Positions 5,726-7,450 of a DNA stretch of 7,450 nucleotides are shown piece after piece. The translations under genes and the position numbers were made by a program. This DNA comes from Candidatus Omnitrophota bacterium (lineage in GTDB: Bacteria; Omnitrophota; Gorgyraeia; Gygaellales; Profunditerraquicolaceae), in the NCBI GenBank assembly GCA_903882345.1, contig CAIRWO010000079.1:1-7450 (forward strand), written 5' to 3'. The notes below the pieces were generated by a model. The model ran no database searches. It saw nothing but the letters and a program-made list of their open reading frames with translations, and was not told the origin of the DNA. The number at the start of each line of letters is the position of its first letter. The stretch's first letter is position 1.

Positions 5726-6933
5726 GCATTTTTCGGGAAATTCCTCCTACTGCCGGTTTCCCGCTTTATCTGAAAGATTTTTTATCTTCGTTTCGGGCCG
5801 GAGGGAGCCTAGAAGAAGATTTCAGGAATTATATCGGTTTGGATTACGCCAGGGTAACTTATTCCGGCACAGCCGCCTTTTATTTTATTCTAGAAGCGGC
5901 CAAAGATTTATCTCCCAAGAGGACGGTGGTTATTCCTGCGTATGTCTGTCCGCTTATTCCTCTGGCGATTAAACGGGCGGGTTTAAAGATAGAGGTCTGC
6001 GATATCAGCCCCGATAGGTTTGATTATGATTACCGCCAGCTGGAAAATATTTGCCTAAAAGATAATGATATTTTGGCAATTGTTGCCGTGCATTTGGCGG
6101 GCCTGCCCCTAAATTTTGAGGCGATTAAAAAAATAACAGCAGGCAGGGGAATATTTATCATCGAAGACTGCGCCCAGTCGCTGGGCGCAGAATACAAAGG
6201 CATGCAAACCGGCGCCTTGGCCGATTTTTCTTTTTTTAGCCTTTGCCGCGGCAAAGGCCTGACGATCTATGAGGGAGGGGTAGCGGCAACAAATAAGAAA
6301 GAATATTCCGTTATCCTTGATAATAAGATTAATTTACTGGTAAAGCCCGGCGGCCTTTCCGAAGTTTTAAAAATGTGGGAATTATTCGGGTATTGGATTT
6401 TTTACCGGCCGCAGCTGGCCTGGTTTGTCTTGCGGATACCGGAATTTTTCTGGCAGCTAGAGGGCAATAAGCTAAGGGCGGTTGCAGAGTACTTCAACGA
6501 AGATTTCCCTACCCATAAAGTATCCAAATTCAGAATGCGTCTTGGCCACGTCACCTTCCGCCGGCTGGAGCAAGAGATAATCAAGCAGAGGGAAAAAGCG
6601 GCTTTTTACCTGGGCCGTTTGAAAGAGGTAAGCGGCGTTCTGGCGATTGAGGAACTCCCCGGCACAAGCGCAACTTATCCTTACCTGACGTTAGTTTTTG
6701 ACGAACCCGGAAAGCGCGAAGCAGCATTAAAGATTTTACAGTATTGCGGCCTTGGCGTATCGCAGGTTTATGCTTACGCGATCATTGATTATGATTACCT
6801 AAAGGCGATTATCCCTCATAAAGATTGCCCTAACGGCCGCAGCCTCGCGGCACGGGAGATAACGCTTTCCACGAGTGCGTTTTTGCGCGAGAATGAAATG
6901 GATTCACTTATCGCCAAAATTAAAGAATTATAA
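5722..6933 (+). CDS. DegT/DnrJ/EryC1/StrS-family PLP-dependent aminotransferase
   Basis: A 403-residue enzyme of the family that aminates keto-sugars, often nucleotide-linked, using PLP. Seen: phosphate-binding SGTAAF (48-53), IPAYVCPLIP (71-80), VHLAG with His124, IEDCAQSLGAEYKG with Asp149 pairing to the pyridine nitrogen, and the catalytic Lys178 in FFSLCRGKGLTIYEGG (171-186). Length and motif order are those of the family. It departs from standard sugar aminotransferases in the CRGKGL wording around the lysine and in a very hydrophobic, aromatic-rich stretch at about 219-247 (LFGYWIFYRPQLAWFVLRIP and beyond), which suggests contact with a membrane or a lipid-linked substrate. The ATG overlaps the arginase-fold gene's stop (ATGA), and GAAAGG ends eight bases before it. 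It is the last gene of the block. No clear terminator follows. The substrate is unknown; a sugar or cyclitol ketone is the default family expectation. Confidence 0.9.
   Translation: MSIFREIPPTAGFPLYLKDFLSSFRAGGSLEEDFRNYIGLDYARVTYSGTAAFYFILEAAKDLSPKRTVVIPAYVCPLIPLAIKRAGLKIEVCDISPDRFDYDYRQLENICLKDNDILAIVAVHLAGLPLNFEAIKKITAGRGIFIIEDCAQSLGAEYKGMQTGALADFSFFSLCRGKGLTIYEGGVAATNKKEYSVILDNKINLLVKPGGLSEVLKMWELFGYWIFYRPQLAWFVLRIPEFFWQLEGNKLRAVAEYFNEDFPTHKVSKFRMRLGHVTFRRLEQEIIKQREKAAFYLGRLKEVSGVLAIEELPGTSATYPYLTLVFDEPGKREAALKILQYCGLGVSQVYAYAIIDYDYLKAIIPHKDCPNGRSLAAREITLSTSAFLRENEMDSLIAKIKEL
6168..6190. repeat. Perfect 10-bp inverted repeat with 3-base loop over the catalytic Asp motif
   Basis: CTGCGCCCAG (6168-6177), TCG and CTGGGCGCAG (6181-6190) are exactly complementary. 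The GC-rich hairpin covers the last base of the Asp149 codon through Ala156 of the DegT-family gene (motif DCAQSLGA). It is not followed by a T-run on the plus strand, so it is not a simple terminator. Confidence 0.8.
6239..6258. repeat. Perfect 20-bp palindrome over the catalytic Lys codon
   Basis: GCCTTTGCCG followed directly by its reverse complement CGGCAAAGGC gives an uninterrupted two-fold symmetric 20-mer. It contains the AAA codon of Lys178 (6253-6255) in the DegT-family gene and is centred about 70 bases after the centre of the previous inverted repeat. A T-rich tract (6225-6237) precedes it. It could fold as an eight-bp hairpin with a four-base loop, or act as a dimeric protein site, or be chance. 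Confidence 0.8.
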
Positions 6934-6944
6934 TAATAAAATCA

Positions 6945-6973
6945 TTGCTAGGAGCCAACATAAGCGGTATAAT
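6945..6973 (+). promoter_or_regulatory. Putative sigma70-like promoter for the small Met-rich membrane protein gene
   Basis: TTGCTA (6945-6950, 4 of 6) is followed after 17 bases by a perfect TATAAT (6968-6973). Transcription would start near 6980, leaving a leader of about 40 bases that contains the strong ribosome binding site. The promoter lies in the 88-base gap after the DegT-family gene, so the small gene is probably its own unit. Confidence 0.55.
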
Positions 6974-7007
6974 TTATAGAAAGTTGATGTAAAAAATGAT
7001 TGATTTG

Positions 7008-7015
7008 AAAGGAGG
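7008..7015 (+). promoter_or_regulatory. Strong Shine-Dalgarno (AAAGGAGG)
   Basis: AAAGGAGG ends six bases before the ATG at 7022 and nine before the second ATG at 7025. It is the best ribosome binding site in the window and contrasts with cstA, fabF and the pagL-like gene, which have none. It supports the small gene as really translated and favours either of the two adjacent Met codons. Confidence 0.8.
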
Positions 7016-7021
7016 AGCGTT

Positions 7022-7384
7022 ATGATGGGACCAATGGGAGTGATAATGATGCTCAAGGCAATGGGGTTGATTGCGTTTATCTTTACCTCATTATTACTGG
7101 CGATAAGTTTTTTTGTTCTACTTGCGGCGTATAAAGTCGAACAACGGTGGCTAAAAGTTTTTGGCTATGTCGTAACTATTTTCTTATGGTTTTCGGCGGC
7201 GATCGTATTTTCGGGGGTAATTTCCGCTGCGACGATGAAATGTAATGTAGAAGGGCCGATGATGCAGAGAATGCGCATGATGAAGGCTCACAGGCAGCAG
7301 ATGATGCCTGGACAGATGCAAAAGATGCAGGGCCAACAACAGGGCCAGCCACAGATGCCGGAAAAAACAGAGCCAGCGAAGTAA
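7022..7384 (+). CDS. Small Met/Gln-rich two-helix membrane protein, unknown function
   Basis: I do not recognise this 120-residue protein. It has two predicted membrane helices (about 13-36 and 45-70), joined by a short charged turn (YKVEQRWLK, 37-45), and a hydrophilic tail from about 73 to the end. Seventeen residues are Met, mostly in the first 14 positions and in the tail, where MMQRMRMMKAH (80-90) and MMPGQMQKMQ (94-103) occur; the tail is also rich in Gln, with one His and one Cys (Cys74). Met clusters of this kind are known from copper/silver-binding proteins, so metal binding is possible, but a low-complexity tail is also an adequate description. Topology is not decided: both termini should lie on the same side. 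The gene has its own promoter-like element and a strong ribosome binding site, and shows no link in sequence to the upstream enzymes. Confidence 0.75.
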   Translation: MMGPMGVIMMLKAMGLIAFIFTSLLLAISFFVLLAAYKVEQRWLKVFGYVVTIFLWFSAAIVFSGVISAATMKCNVEGPMMQRMRMMKAHRQQMMPGQMQKMQGQQQGQPQMPEKTEPAK

Positions 7385-7450
7385 GAAGGGCAGAGCTTTA
7401 TTCTAGCGTAAGTACGCCGGAACGCTTATCCCAGCATTTGCAGGAAATCG
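7385..7450. other. Right-edge stretch without a supported gene
   Basis: These 66 bases hold no tRNA fold or Shine-Dalgarno that I can support. GCGTAAGTACGC (7406-7417) could make a four-bp stem, too weak to call a terminator. On the minus strand an open frame entering from the right ends at a TAA (7428 to 7426) with the last residues DFLQMLG, and another reaches a TAG near 7404. Either could be the end of a convergent gene, but the stretch is too short to decide. Confidence 0.3.

Noticed and set aside
6934..7021. Terminator after the DegT-family gene
   Set aside because: No GC-rich hairpin with a T-run is present; the gap is better explained by a promoter and a ribosome binding site for the next gene.
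7385..7450. tRNA or convergent gene end at the right edge
   Set aside because: No cloverleaf can be drawn, and the two possible minus-strand C-termini are too short to support a gene call.

Overview
The window carries eight protein genes and no recognisable RNA gene, insertion sequence, CRISPR array or phage feature. It looks like chromosome from a Gram-negative-type (diderm) bacterium, because it encodes a secreted outer-membrane beta-barrel of the lipid A deacylase (PagL) family. TGA, TAA and TAG behave as stops and base composition is even along the window. The style (moderate GC, short gaps, several gene starts without a Shine-Dalgarno sequence) would fit an uncultivated lineage such as Omnitrophota, but that is a guess from general appearance, not from a marker gene.

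Layout. Bases 1-713 (minus strand) are the 5' part of a cstA-type carbon-starvation/peptide transporter gene that runs off the left edge. An 81-base divergent spacer holds a promoter-like element in each direction. On the plus strand follow fabF (795-2039) and then, behind its own good sigma70-like promoter, five tightly packed genes: a PagL-like lipid A deacylase (2094-2690), a HAD-IB phosphatase (2709-3380), a class III aminotransferase (3377-4792), an arginase-fold metallohydrolase (4796-5725) and a DegT/DnrJ/EryC1/StrS aminotransferase (5722-6933). Two of the junctions are ATGA overlaps and a third is a three-base gap. A separate promoter and a strong ribosome binding site precede a small Met/Gln-rich two-helix membrane protein (7022-7384). 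The last 66 bases hold no supported gene.

How the genes may work together. The phosphatase, two unrelated PLP aminotransferases and a ureohydrolase-fold enzyme form one translationally coupled block. This is the kind of enzyme set that builds or remodels an amino- or guanidino-bearing small molecule or sugar. The neighbours deal with fatty acids (FabF) and the lipid A membrane (PagL), and the DegT enzyme has an unusually hydrophobic segment, so an amine-containing envelope or lipid modification is a reasonable but unproven idea. The block matches no pathway I can name, and it is the best candidate here for an undescribed system. Notable departures from the family norm are the loss of the usual carboxylate-binding Arg in the class III aminotransferase, Asn in place of the third triad residue in the PagL-like protein, and strong palindromes over the two catalytic motifs of the DegT gene.
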